Source: Verrucomicrobiota bacterium
Lineage (GTDB): Bacteria > Verrucomicrobiota > Verrucomicrobiia > Chthoniobacterales > JAFAMB01
Assembly: GCA_019247695.1 (NCBI GenBank)
Contig: JAFBAP010000187.1
Location: 1 to 55,130 of the forward strand
Reading direction: 5' to 3'
DNA length: 55,130 bases
The position numbers and the translations under genes were made by a program. The notes under the pieces are model-generated. The model had not been told where the DNA came from and made no database searches. It saw nothing but the letters and a program-made list of their open reading frames with translations. Position 1 is the stretch's first letter. Every line of letters starts with the position of its first letter. Below are positions 40,872 to 49,440 of this stretch, piece after piece.

Positions 40872-41816
40872 ATGGACTCTGCCGGCGCCACCCTCACCGC
40901 TCCTCAAACCCTGAAAGCTGAAAAGCCGCGCGACAAGGCCCGCCTCGGGATGGACAAGTTCTGGACCATCCTCTGCGTCGCCATCTCCTTTCTGACGCTG
41001 ATCCCTCTGTTTTCGATCGTGTACCTGGTCGTGCGGAACGGCAGCGAACTCCTGCGACCGAGCATTTTTACGGGCCTGCCCCCGGCGCCCGGGCTTGAAG
41101 GGGGTGGATTCGGCAACGCCATTCAAGGCACGATCGTCATGGTAGTCATTGCGCTCGTGTTATCTGCGCCCTTGGGGATCTGTTCCGCGATTTACATTTG
41201 CGAATACGACCGTCATTCCCGCCTCGCACGCATGGTCCGGTTCATCGCCAAATTGTTGACGGGCATTCCTTCAATTATCTGCGGCGTTTTCGCCTACGCC
41301 GTGGTGGTCATCACCACCGGCGGGTTTTCGGCCCTGGCCGGCGGGGTTGCGCTGGCGGTGCTCGCTCTGCCGACCGTCCTGCTCACTTCGGAACAAGCTT
41401 TGTTGGGCGTTCCAAATGCCCTCCGGGAGGCTGCCTATGGACTCGGTTCCACGCGGTTTCAAACCATTTACCGAATTGTTCTGCCCGAGGCGTTGCCGGC
41501 CATCATGACCGGGATCATGCTGGCCGTCGCCCGCGCCGCAGGCGAAACCGCGCCGGTTCTGTTCACCGCGCTTTTCAGCGAGTACTGGCTTCAGAACATC
41601 ATGCAGCCGACCGCGTCTTTGTCCGTGCTGATCTACAACTTCTCAGGGCTGCCCTACCCGTATCAGATCAAGCTGGCCTGGACGGCATCCCTGGTCCTGG
41701 TCGCCCTGGTCACGCTGGCGAACGTCATCGCCCAGCTCGTGTTCAGCAAACGCGTTCCCGGCAGAAGGCGGTTTAAGATGGGATGGTTTCTGAATATCCG
41801 TCGCCCGGGAAGTTGA
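40872..41816 (+). CDS. pstA: Phosphate ABC transporter permease PstA
   Basis: 314-residue inner-membrane permease. Blocks: APLGICSAIYICEYDRHSRL, FIAKLLTGIPSIICGVFAYA, the EAA loop ALREAAYGLGSTRFQTIYRI and AVARAAGETAPVLFTALFSE. About six membrane segments. The expected next genes, pstB (ATPase) and phoU, are missing; the operon ends here in a palindromic repeat. The ATPase must be encoded elsewhere for the transporter to work. Confidence 0.95.
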   Translation: MDSAGATLTAPQTLKAEKPRDKARLGMDKFWTILCVAISFLTLIPLFSIVYLVVRNGSELLRPSIFTGLPPAPGLEGGGFGNAIQGTIVMVVIALVLSAPLGICSAIYICEYDRHSRLARMVRFIAKLLTGIPSIICGVFAYAVVVITTGGFSALAGGVALAVLALPTVLLTSEQALLGVPNALREAAYGLGSTRFQTIYRIVLPEALPAIMTGIMLAVARAAGETAPVLFTALFSEYWLQNIMQPTASLSVLIYNFSGLPYPYQIKLAWTASLVLVALVTLANVIAQLVFSKRVPGRRRFKMGWFLNIRRPGS

Positions 41817-41852
41817 GGCGATAGGCCGAAGGGGTGGCGGAACTTAGCCTAC

Positions 41853-41998
41853 GGTTTACCCCACGGCCCTGCAGTCAGGGGCGAGGGGGATGCTTTCGTC
41901 CCGCAGGGACGAAGACCACGCCCGGCCTGCCGCCTTTAACTAAGGGGCCGTGGGGTAAACCCTGGGCTATGTTCCAGCGCCGCTTCGGGGCTGAAATC
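41853..41998. repeat. Nested palindromic repeat after pstA
   Basis: Outer arms are a perfect 17-bp inverted repeat, GGTTTACCCCACGGCCC (41853-41869) and its complement (41945-41961). Inside is a small hairpin TTCGTCCC-GCA-GGGACGAA (41895-41913). The right flank CCCTGGGCTATGTTCC and CTTCGGGGCTGAAAT (41960-41998) matches half of the palindrome at 15494-15568. A further hairpin, GGGTGC-GGA-GCACCC, lies at 42052-42066. The other 200 bp up to the FadL gene show nothing identifiable. Confidence 0.8.
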
Positions 41999-42269
41999 CG
42001 GTCGAAATTCCACCACGATAACTGTCTAAATGGTGTAAGACCAATTCAACAGGGTGCGGAGCACCCAGCAGTAACCCCCTCCCGCCGGGCTTCTACCGCA
42101 ATAAGCGTTTAATTGGTATTGATTTCTCGTAGCGCTGCCGGGATTTCACGTACAAGAAGCGGCCTTGTAGCCCGAAAAATTCGGAGTCTTTCGGTTTCTC
42201 GAGGGGAGTTGCTTCGATGCTCCGGAACTTAGGTTTGCCCCGGCTATGGCCCCGGCCGGCTGCCAGGCG

Positions 42270-43841
42270 TCACTTCAGGTAACCCTTGCCTGTCCCTTTC
42301 CCTTCTGTCGACGGCGCTTCGGCCGTCTTCGGCCCGCCCCACAGAAACGTCACCGAGGCGCTCACGATGTCGACGCTCGCGTCGAAGGATCCTCGCACGT
42401 TATGGCCTTGGGCATCGGTGACGTCGACCGCTGCATTACCAACGAACAGGTGCGCGTACCCCACGTCAAACGCTACCCAGGAAGCCGGCCGGTACTGCAG
42501 GCCTCCCGAGACGAAATAACGGTTGTCGTCAGGAATCCGAGGATTGCGCGTTTCCGCGTTGCGGATCGGCGTTTCGTCGTAAGCAAAACCGAGCCGTAAG
42601 GTCAGGCACTTCGATGCGTACCATTCGAACCCGATCGCATAACGCAACGAATCTTTGTAATCGATATTCAGGCTGCTGGCTTGGCCCGCTGCGGCCTCGG
42701 TCAGCGGGTTGCTGTACATAATCGGGACTTGCTGCAACCGGCTCCAGCGCGTCCAGGCAATGTCGCCGAGGAGCGCGAACTGGTGCAAAAATCTCTGGTA
42801 AACGCTGAAATGGTAGACATCCGGCAAGTCGAGACGCGCGCTGACGGCTTGGTTAAAAAAGGTCCCCTGTAAAGCCGCCGCGGCCGGAAACTGCACCGGG
42901 GACCCCGGCGCGGTCAGCGCCGGAACACCCCGGAACTGAGCGGAACCATGGAGATCGTGCGTAATTCCCGAGCGATAGCTGATGCCGATCCGGCCATCCT
43001 GAAAGAACGAATTTTCATCGCCCTTCAGGTACTCAATAATCCCGCCTACCGTGAAGCCGAGGTCCCAGCTACTGGCCGACAATTCCGAAACGCCGTCGCG
43101 GCCTTGAGGTACAAAACCGGCCCGGGCGTACGCGCCCGCTACCGCCCCCCGAACCGCCGGCGGCAACAACGGAAAAAATGTCTGGTTCAAAACCCCGGCG
43201 CCGATTGCGCCGAAGTCTACTGCCTGGCTGAGCCGGGCCGAGGCGTACTGAACGTCCAGGTTTGCGCCAATCGAGATGCGGTCCAGAAACCGGTAGGCGA
43301 TGGATGGCTGGAGATCCAGCGTGGTCAGTTTGCTGCGAAGGGCGACGTAACGTCCGACCCAGGTCGGATCGTAATCCGTCTCCAGGCCGAACGGGACACT
43401 CAGGCCGAAACCGACGGATAAATCCCCGTAGTTGCGGCTGCGAAAGACCGGTTGGGACAGGTAAAAATTCGGCAAGAGCTTGTCTTTGCCGCTGTCACCG
43501 CTGTCGATGCCGGTCAGCGGTTCACCGTTGAAGGGAGTGCCCGGAGCTCGCAGTCGAGAGCCGTCGTTGTGGAAATAGGCGGTCGGGATGAGGTATTGGC
43601 CGCCTGCCTGCAACTCGCCGCGGTCCAGCAGGGCCATTCCGGCCGGGTTGAAGAAGATCGTGGAGGCATCTTCGGCCTGCGCGGCGCCGCCGGCGTAGGC
43701 CGACCCCAGACCGCTTACGCTTTGTTCGTTCAACAGGAAACTGCCGGCACGCGAATTGCCGGGAAACGCAAAGGTCGCCAGACCCGCGCAAACCAGGATG
43801 GCCCTGGCCGCTCTTCCATTAATCGTCACTGGTTTGACCAT
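42270..43841 (-). CDS. OmpP1/FadL/TodX family outer-membrane transport protein
   Basis: 523-residue outer-membrane beta-barrel. Signal peptide residues about 1-32 (AILVCAGLATFAFPGNSRAG). Family N-terminus of the mature protein is GSFLLNEQSVSGLGSAYAGG and ASTIFFNPAGMALLD. The rest alternates as barrel strands and ends with aromatic-containing strands (VDIVSASVTFLWG). It takes long-chain fatty acids across the outer membrane. The start at 43841 (MVKPVT) is preferred to the TTG at 43871. It is divergent from the beta-oxidation operon, whose first gene is the acyl-CoA synthetase, which supports the substrate. Confidence 0.92.
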   Translation of the reverse strand: MVKPVTINGRAARAILVCAGLATFAFPGNSRAGSFLLNEQSVSGLGSAYAGGAAQAEDASTIFFNPAGMALLDRGELQAGGQYLIPTAYFHNDGSRLRAPGTPFNGEPLTGIDSGDSGKDKLLPNFYLSQPVFRSRNYGDLSVGFGLSVPFGLETDYDPTWVGRYVALRSKLTTLDLQPSIAYRFLDRISIGANLDVQYASARLSQAVDFGAIGAGVLNQTFFPLLPPAVRGAVAGAYARAGFVPQGRDGVSELSASSWDLGFTVGGIIEYLKGDENSFFQDGRIGISYRSGITHDLHGSAQFRGVPALTAPGSPVQFPAAAALQGTFFNQAVSARLDLPDVYHFSVYQRFLHQFALLGDIAWTRWSRLQQVPIMYSNPLTEAAAGQASSLNIDYKDSLRYAIGFEWYASKCLTLRLGFAYDETPIRNAETRNPRIPDDNRYFVSGGLQYRPASWVAFDVGYAHLFVGNAAVDVTDAQGHNVRGSFDASVDIVSASVTFLWGGPKTAEAPSTEGKGTGKGYLK

Positions 43842-44039
43842 TGAGGGGGATAAATTTAAGGAAAACGCCAATCATACGGAGTTTCCAAACCGAGGAAACG
43901 CAAACTCGGCCGCGAAGACAATCCAATTCTATACCCCAATGGTGCATCCCGGCAGCGCCCGAAAAGGATTGCATTCCGGGGCGTCTCACCGGATACTTTA
44001 GGGGGTTAACTAATTTGCGATTTCAGGTTCACGCCCTGT

Positions 44040-45923
44040 ATGGCTGAGTGCACCCAAGCTGTTGCCCCGACCCGGGTCTTTGATTTTATCCGGCACCAAC
44101 TAAACCACTATCCCCAGGCTGACGCCTTCGCGTACAAGGTGGCCGGAGAATGGAAAAAATTTTCGACCGCCGAGGTGATTGAAGCGGCTGATGCCCTGGC
44201 CTGGGGGTTGTACGGCCAGGGTATCAGGCCGGGTGACCGCGTGGCCAGCGTTACCGAAATGAATCGCCCGGAGTGGAACATCATCGACATTGCCGTCATG
44301 TCCCTGGGGGCGGTCCACGTTCCCATCTACCCCAACCTTCCGGTTGAGGAATTCCGGTACGTCCTGGAACACTCGGCGGCCAAACTGGCCTTTGCTTCGA
44401 GCGAACGCCTGTACCGCGCGTTATCCGCGGCCGCGGATGGCTTGCCGGCCCTGCAGCAGATCTATACGTACGATGAAATCGGAGGGGCAACCTCGTGGCG
44501 GGAACTCGCCGCCTCCGCCGCCGCGTCATTAGACGCCGGCGCCAGACAGACGTTGGCGTCGTTACGGGACCGGGTACAACCCGACGACCTGGCGACGCTC
44601 CTTTACACCTCCGGGACCACCGGAACTCCCAAGGGGGTGATGCTTTCGCACCGCAATCTTACGAGCAACGCGATCGTCTGCGCAGAACTGGTGCTGAGCG
44701 CGCACCACGAGCGCGCGCTCTCTTTTCTGCCGCTCTGTCACATCTACGAACGCACGCTCATCAATATTTACATCTATTCCGGCGTCTCTGTCTATTACGC
44801 CGAGAACCTGAACACGATACCGGCCAACCTGCGCGAGGTGCGGCCTCACCTCTTTTCGACTGTGCCTCGCTTGCTCGAGAAAATTTACGAAACGATCCTG
44901 GAAAAAATTGAGCACCTGCCTGCGCCGCAACGAATCATTGCTCGCTGGGCGCTCCGGCTGGCTATGCGGTACGACCCTGAGCGCCCGCCGACCATCTCCC
45001 AACAGGTGAGCCGGGCCGTGGCCGATCGTCTCGTGTACCGGAAGTGGCGGGCGGCGTTCGGCGGCCGCGTGCGCGCCATCATCTCCGGCTCGGCCGCCCT
45101 GCAGCCGAGGTTGGCGCGAATCTTCTGGGCCGCCGGAATGCCGGTGTACGAAGGCTACGGTCCGACTGAGGCTGCCCCAGTGATCTCCGTTAACCGACCG
45201 CGGGGCAATCGCCACCGGATCGGCACGGTGGGTCCCGTCATCCCCGGCGGCGAAGTTAAAATCGCCGAAGACGGCGAGATCCTTTATCGTGGGCCGAACG
45301 TGATGGCGGGTTACTACCTGCGCCCGGACCTCACCACGGAAACGATCGACCCGCAAGGGTGGCTCCACACCGGAGACGTCGGGGAATTCGACGGAGAGTT
45401 TCTTAAAATCACCGACCGCAAAAAGGAGATATTCAAGACGTCCGGCGGGAAATACGTCGCGCCGCAACAAGTCGAAAACAGGTTCAAGGAGTCACCTTAC
45501 ATCGCCCAGGTCATGGTCGTCGGCGAAAATCATAAATTCCCGGCGGCGTTGATCGTACCGAATTTTGCCGCCTTGACCGGCACTCTCGGCCTTCAGGATG
45601 GGACCCCGGCGGAACGAGGGCGAATCCTGCACCGTCCGGAGGTAAAACGTTTGTTCGATGCGGAGGTTGCCCGGTTGAACACCGGCTTCGGCCGGTACCT
45701 GCAGATCAAGAAGTATGCGCTCCTGCCGTCCGAATGGTCGATTGCGAATGGAGAACTCACCCCCACGATGAAACTGCGCCGGAAGCGCATCGCCGAGCGT
45801 TATGCCCCGACCATCGCCGGCTTGTACGCCGGAGAGGAGCAACTCGCTGCCAAGCTCGACCGGTATGAGCCGGCCGGCCGGCGCCGCGCCGAGGGTAGCC
45901 TGGGTCCTTCGACTACAACCTGA
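44040..45923 (+). CDS. Long-chain acyl-CoA synthetase (AMP-binding)
   Basis: 627-residue adenylate-forming enzyme that activates fatty acids to acyl-CoA for beta-oxidation. The AMP-binding motif LLYTSGTTGTPKGVMLSH lies near residue 187-205. Also present are YEGYGPTEAAPVISVNRP, GWLHTGDVGEFDGEFLKITD and DRKKEIFKTSGGKYVAPQQV. Length fits the long-chain FACS group with the DRKKE hinge. It leads the operon acyl-CoA synthetase - thiolase - FadB-like - acyl-CoA dehydrogenase. The C-terminal about 20 residues (ERRR-rich, RRRAEGSLGPSTT) are not conserved. Confidence 0.94.
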   Translation: MAECTQAVAPTRVFDFIRHQLNHYPQADAFAYKVAGEWKKFSTAEVIEAADALAWGLYGQGIRPGDRVASVTEMNRPEWNIIDIAVMSLGAVHVPIYPNLPVEEFRYVLEHSAAKLAFASSERLYRALSAAADGLPALQQIYTYDEIGGATSWRELAASAAASLDAGARQTLASLRDRVQPDDLATLLYTSGTTGTPKGVMLSHRNLTSNAIVCAELVLSAHHERALSFLPLCHIYERTLINIYIYSGVSVYYAENLNTIPANLREVRPHLFSTVPRLLEKIYETILEKIEHLPAPQRIIARWALRLAMRYDPERPPTISQQVSRAVADRLVYRKWRAAFGGRVRAIISGSAALQPRLARIFWAAGMPVYEGYGPTEAAPVISVNRPRGNRHRIGTVGPVIPGGEVKIAEDGEILYRGPNVMAGYYLRPDLTTETIDPQGWLHTGDVGEFDGEFLKITDRKKEIFKTSGGKYVAPQQVENRFKESPYIAQVMVVGENHKFPAALIVPNFAALTGTLGLQDGTPAERGRILHRPEVKRLFDAEVARLNTGFGRYLQIKKYALLPSEWSIANGELTPTMKLRRKRIAERYAPTIAGLYAGEEQLAAKLDRYEPAGRRRAEGSLGPSTTT

Positions 45924-45970
45924 TCTTCCAGCGATCTTGCGCCGGCGAGCAAGATGGCCCGATTGAACCT

Positions 45971-47260
45971 ATGAACGAACCTATTTACATCGTCGACGGC
46001 CTCCGCACAGCGTTCGCGAAAGCGGGCACCGCCCTGGCCGACAGTGACCCCGTCGAACTGGGCAAAGCCGCCATGAGCATGCTGCTCGCCCGCACCGGTA
46101 TTGATCCGGCTGCCATTGAGGAAGTCATCCTGGGTTGCGTCGGCCAGCCTGCTGAAGCCGCCAATGTCGCGCGCGTCGTGGCCCTCCGGGCGGGCGTCCC
46201 CGACTCGGTCCCGGCTATTACCGTCCACCGGAACTGCGCTTCCGGATTTGAAGCAGTGACGCAAGCAGCGGAAAAAATGCTCGTCGGACGAGGCGACGTC
46301 TACGTCGTCGGAGGGGTCGAGAGCATGTCCCAGGTGCCCCTGCTCTACCAGTACGAAACGGCTAAAAAGATCGGAGCCCTGGCGCGCGCCAAAACCCTTC
46401 CGCAAAAGCTGGGCGCGATAGCCAGTTTCCGCCCGGCTGACCTGCGGCCGCGCATCGGATTGCAGCTCGGCCTGTCGGATCCGATCAGCGGGTTGAACAT
46501 GGGCCAAACGGCTGAAAACCTCAGCCGGGATTTCAATATCTCGCGGGAGCAACAGGATGAGTTTGCCCTGAGATCACACCACAAAGCGATCGCCGCCCGC
46601 CCGAGGCTGCGTGAAGAGATCACCCCCGTCTACCTGACCAAATCCAAAAACGGCAAGCCTTATTTCGATCAGGACAACGGTCCGCGCGAAAACCAGACCA
46701 TGGAAGCGTTAGGAAAGCTCAAGCCCGTTTTTGAACCCGTGACCGGTACGGTAACAGCCGGCAACTCTTCGCAGATTACCGACGGGGCTGCCGTGTTGCT
46801 CCTGATGACCGAAAAGGCCTTGCGCGAATCCGGCCTGCAACCCCTTGGGCGCCTCGAGGCTTACGCTTACGCAGGGCTTGACCCTTCCCGGATGGGGCTC
46901 GGGCCGGTCTACGCGATCCAACGGGCCGAACAGAAAACCGGCCTGGGATTGAAAGACGCCGAACTTATCGAAATCAACGAAGCGTTTGCCGCCCAGGTGC
47001 TGGCTTGCCAGCTCGCGGCGCGCTCGGCCGAGTACTGCCGCCAGCACCTTGGACGTGAGGATGCGCTGGGAGAAATTCCTGACGAAATCCTTAACGTGAA
47101 CGGCGGCGCCGTCGCGCTGGGGCACCCGGTCGGGGTTACCGGAACACGCCTGGTGCTTACGGCCCTGAAAGAATTGCATCGCCGCAACCAGCATCGGGCG
47201 CTCGTCTCCCTCTGCGTCGGCGGCGGTCAGGGCGGTGCGCTTTGGTTGAATCGTAATTAA
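45971..47260 (+). CDS. Acetyl-CoA C-acyltransferase (thiolase)
   Basis: 429-residue thiolase that cleaves 3-ketoacyl-CoA in the last step of beta-oxidation. The acyl-binding cysteine is C89 in HRNCASGFEAVTQAAEKM. The histidine site is INEAFAAQVLACQ and GGAVALGHPVGVTGTRL, and the second cysteine is in SLCVGGGQGGALWL. Its length is close to the FadI/trifunctional-beta group, longer than short PhaA thiolases. It is 47 nt downstream of the acyl-CoA synthetase and 17 nt upstream of the FadB-like gene. Confidence 0.95.
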   Translation: MNEPIYIVDGLRTAFAKAGTALADSDPVELGKAAMSMLLARTGIDPAAIEEVILGCVGQPAEAANVARVVALRAGVPDSVPAITVHRNCASGFEAVTQAAEKMLVGRGDVYVVGGVESMSQVPLLYQYETAKKIGALARAKTLPQKLGAIASFRPADLRPRIGLQLGLSDPISGLNMGQTAENLSRDFNISREQQDEFALRSHHKAIAARPRLREEITPVYLTKSKNGKPYFDQDNGPRENQTMEALGKLKPVFEPVTGTVTAGNSSQITDGAAVLLLMTEKALRESGLQPLGRLEAYAYAGLDPSRMGLGPVYAIQRAEQKTGLGLKDAELIEINEAFAAQVLACQLAARSAEYCRQHLGREDALGEIPDEILNVNGGAVALGHPVGVTGTRLVLTALKELHRRNQHRALVSLCVGGGQGGALWLNRN

Positions 47261-47277
47261 CCCACTTTACCAGGACC

Positions 47278-49425
47278 ATGGCCGTGAGCGGCAATCTCCG
47301 TTGCGAACTTCTTGATTCCGGCGTTGCCGTCCTGACGTTTGATCGTCCGGACTCCGCCGCCAACATTTTTGACCAGCCGACTTTCGACGAACTCAACCAG
47401 CAACTCGAGTCGCTGGAGGCGAAGGGCGGGAGCCTCAAGGGGCTGGTCCTCCGGAGCGCGAAACCCAGGATCTTCATTGCGGGTGCAGACCTGAATGGGT
47501 TCAGCCGGGAACGCGATCCGCAACGCCTGGGCCGCTTGATTGACCAAGGCCAGCAGACTTTCGACCGGATCGCCCGCCTGCCGTTCCCGACCGCAGCAGC
47601 CATTCACGGCGTTGCCTTGGGAGGCGGCCTGGAAATCGCGCTGGCCTGCGATTACCGGGTGGCTTCCCTGGATTCCGCAACCAAGCTGGGCCTTCCGGAA
47701 ACCAACCTCGGCATTCTGCCAGCCTGGGGCGGCTCGACCCGCCTGCCGCGGCTGATCGGTTTGCCTGCCGCGCTCGAGATGATTTTAGCCGGAAAACAGC
47801 ACGCCGCGAAACCTGCGCTCAAGATCGGGTTGGTCGACGGCGTGGCTTACCCGGAACGGATCCTCGCCGAAGCCGTAAAACTCGTGCTCCAGGGCAAAAA
47901 GCGCCGCCTCAAACCTCACCTGGCCAACCGGGCTCCCCTCTCCAAGGTGATCGCGGCGCAGGCGCGAAAACGGGTCCTGGCAAAGACGCGGGGTAATTAC
48001 CCCGCTCCCCTCAAAGCGTTGGAGGTTGCCGTGGCGGGGCTGACATCATCGCCCGCGCAATCGCTTGCCAATGAGCGGCGCGAGTTTATCAACCTGGCGA
48101 TGGGCGAGCCGGCCGCTAGCCTGATCCGGGTATTCTTCCTGCAGGAACGGGCAAAGAAGCTGGCGGTCGAATCCGCGGAAAAGCCGTTGCCGGTCAGGCG
48201 GGCCATGGTGGTCGGCGCCGGCATTATGGGTTCCGGGATCGCGCAATGGCTCAGCGCGCGCGGGCTGCGGGTCGTGCTGAAGGACATCGGGCCCGAGCCG
48301 CTCGGCAAAGGCATGCAGGCCATCGCCAAGCTTTATCGTGACGCGGTTAAACGGCGCATCTTTACCGAAGCGGAAGCCCGCGCCGGGTCTGACCGCATCC
48401 TGCCGGTATTTGAGGACAACATCCCGCTGCACGATGTTGATCTTGTAATTGAGGCCGCCGTCGAAAAACTGGATCTGAAATGCCAGGTGTTCCGCCAACT
48501 TGAGGAAAAGGTTCCGTTCTGCCGGGTGCTGGCCACCAACACCTCGGCGCTGTCGATCGACGCCATCGCGGACGGCCTGCCGCATCCGGAAAAAGTGGTC
48601 GGCATCCATTTCTTCAACCCCGTCCACCGGATGCAACTGGTGGAGATCGTGCGGGGCCCGCGCACGGGTCCGCTTGCGCTGGCTACCGCCGTGCAGCTCG
48701 CGAAAGCCATCGGCAAACTGCCCGTCCTCGTGAAGGACAGCCCGGGCTTTCTCGTTAACCGCATCCTGTTGCCTTACCTGATAGAGGCGGTTCGTATTTT
48801 CCAGGAAGGTTATCCGGCGGAGCGCATCGACCGCCTCATGCTCGACTTCGGGATGCCGATGGGGCCGCTCCGCCTCGGCGACGAAGTCGGGCTCGACGTC
48901 GCGGCCCACGTCGCCACGGATCTGACTCAGCGGCTTTCCCATCTCCCTCCGGTTAACGCCGTCCTGCCGCGCATGCTCGAGAAAGGCTGGCTGGGCCGCA
49001 AATCGGGAAAGGGCTTTTACGATTACCAGACCAAAGGCAAGGAGACGCTCAACTCCCAATTGAACGAATTTCAGGCGCTGCAGGCGCCCCAGGTCGACGA
49101 CGCTGAACTCCGGGACCGCATGGTCCTGCTGATGGTGAACGAGGCGGCCCGGTGCCTGGAGGAGGGCGTGGTGACCGCTCCGGAGGATGTCGATTTCGGC
49201 ATGATCATGGGGACGGGCTGGGCACCGTTCCGCGGCGGCCCGCTGAATTACGCGGATTCCACCAGTCTGCCGGCCGTCGTCGCCCGTTTGCAGGAACTAC
49301 AGAAACGCGTCGGCAATTACTTCGCCCCTTGCGCTCTCCTGGCCGACAAAGCCGCGCGGGGGGACCGCTTTTACGCTTCGGCGCCCGGGCCTGAATCGAG
49401 TGCCGGTGGTCCGCCGCAATCCTGA
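47278..49425 (+). CDS. Bifunctional enoyl-CoA hydratase / 3-hydroxyacyl-CoA dehydrogenase (FadB/FadJ type)
   Basis: 715-residue multifunctional beta-oxidation enzyme. Residues about 1-190 form the crotonase domain: FIAGADLNGF (oxyanion loop), HGVALGGGLEIALACDYRVA and KLGLPETNLGILPAWGGSTR, with its catalytic Glu residues. From about 310 the NAD domain follows: AMVVGAGIMGSGIAQWLSAR, ATNTSALSIDAIADGLPHPE, VVGIHFFNPVHRMQLVEI and DSPGFLVNRIL. The C-terminal double 3HCDH domain ends at GWAPFRGGPLNYAD. The alpha partner of the adjacent thiolase. Confidence 0.95.
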   Translation: MAVSGNLRCELLDSGVAVLTFDRPDSAANIFDQPTFDELNQQLESLEAKGGSLKGLVLRSAKPRIFIAGADLNGFSRERDPQRLGRLIDQGQQTFDRIARLPFPTAAAIHGVALGGGLEIALACDYRVASLDSATKLGLPETNLGILPAWGGSTRLPRLIGLPAALEMILAGKQHAAKPALKIGLVDGVAYPERILAEAVKLVLQGKKRRLKPHLANRAPLSKVIAAQARKRVLAKTRGNYPAPLKALEVAVAGLTSSPAQSLANERREFINLAMGEPAASLIRVFFLQERAKKLAVESAEKPLPVRRAMVVGAGIMGSGIAQWLSARGLRVVLKDIGPEPLGKGMQAIAKLYRDAVKRRIFTEAEARAGSDRILPVFEDNIPLHDVDLVIEAAVEKLDLKCQVFRQLEEKVPFCRVLATNTSALSIDAIADGLPHPEKVVGIHFFNPVHRMQLVEIVRGPRTGPLALATAVQLAKAIGKLPVLVKDSPGFLVNRILLPYLIEAVRIFQEGYPAERIDRLMLDFGMPMGPLRLGDEVGLDVAAHVATDLTQRLSHLPPVNAVLPRMLEKGWLGRKSGKGFYDYQTKGKETLNSQLNEFQALQAPQVDDAELRDRMVLLMVNEAARCLEEGVVTAPEDVDFGMIMGTGWAPFRGGPLNYADSTSLPAVVARLQELQKRVGNYFAPCALLADKAARGDRFYASAPGPESSAGGPPQS

Positions 49426-49440
49426 AGGTCGTGTCGTGTT

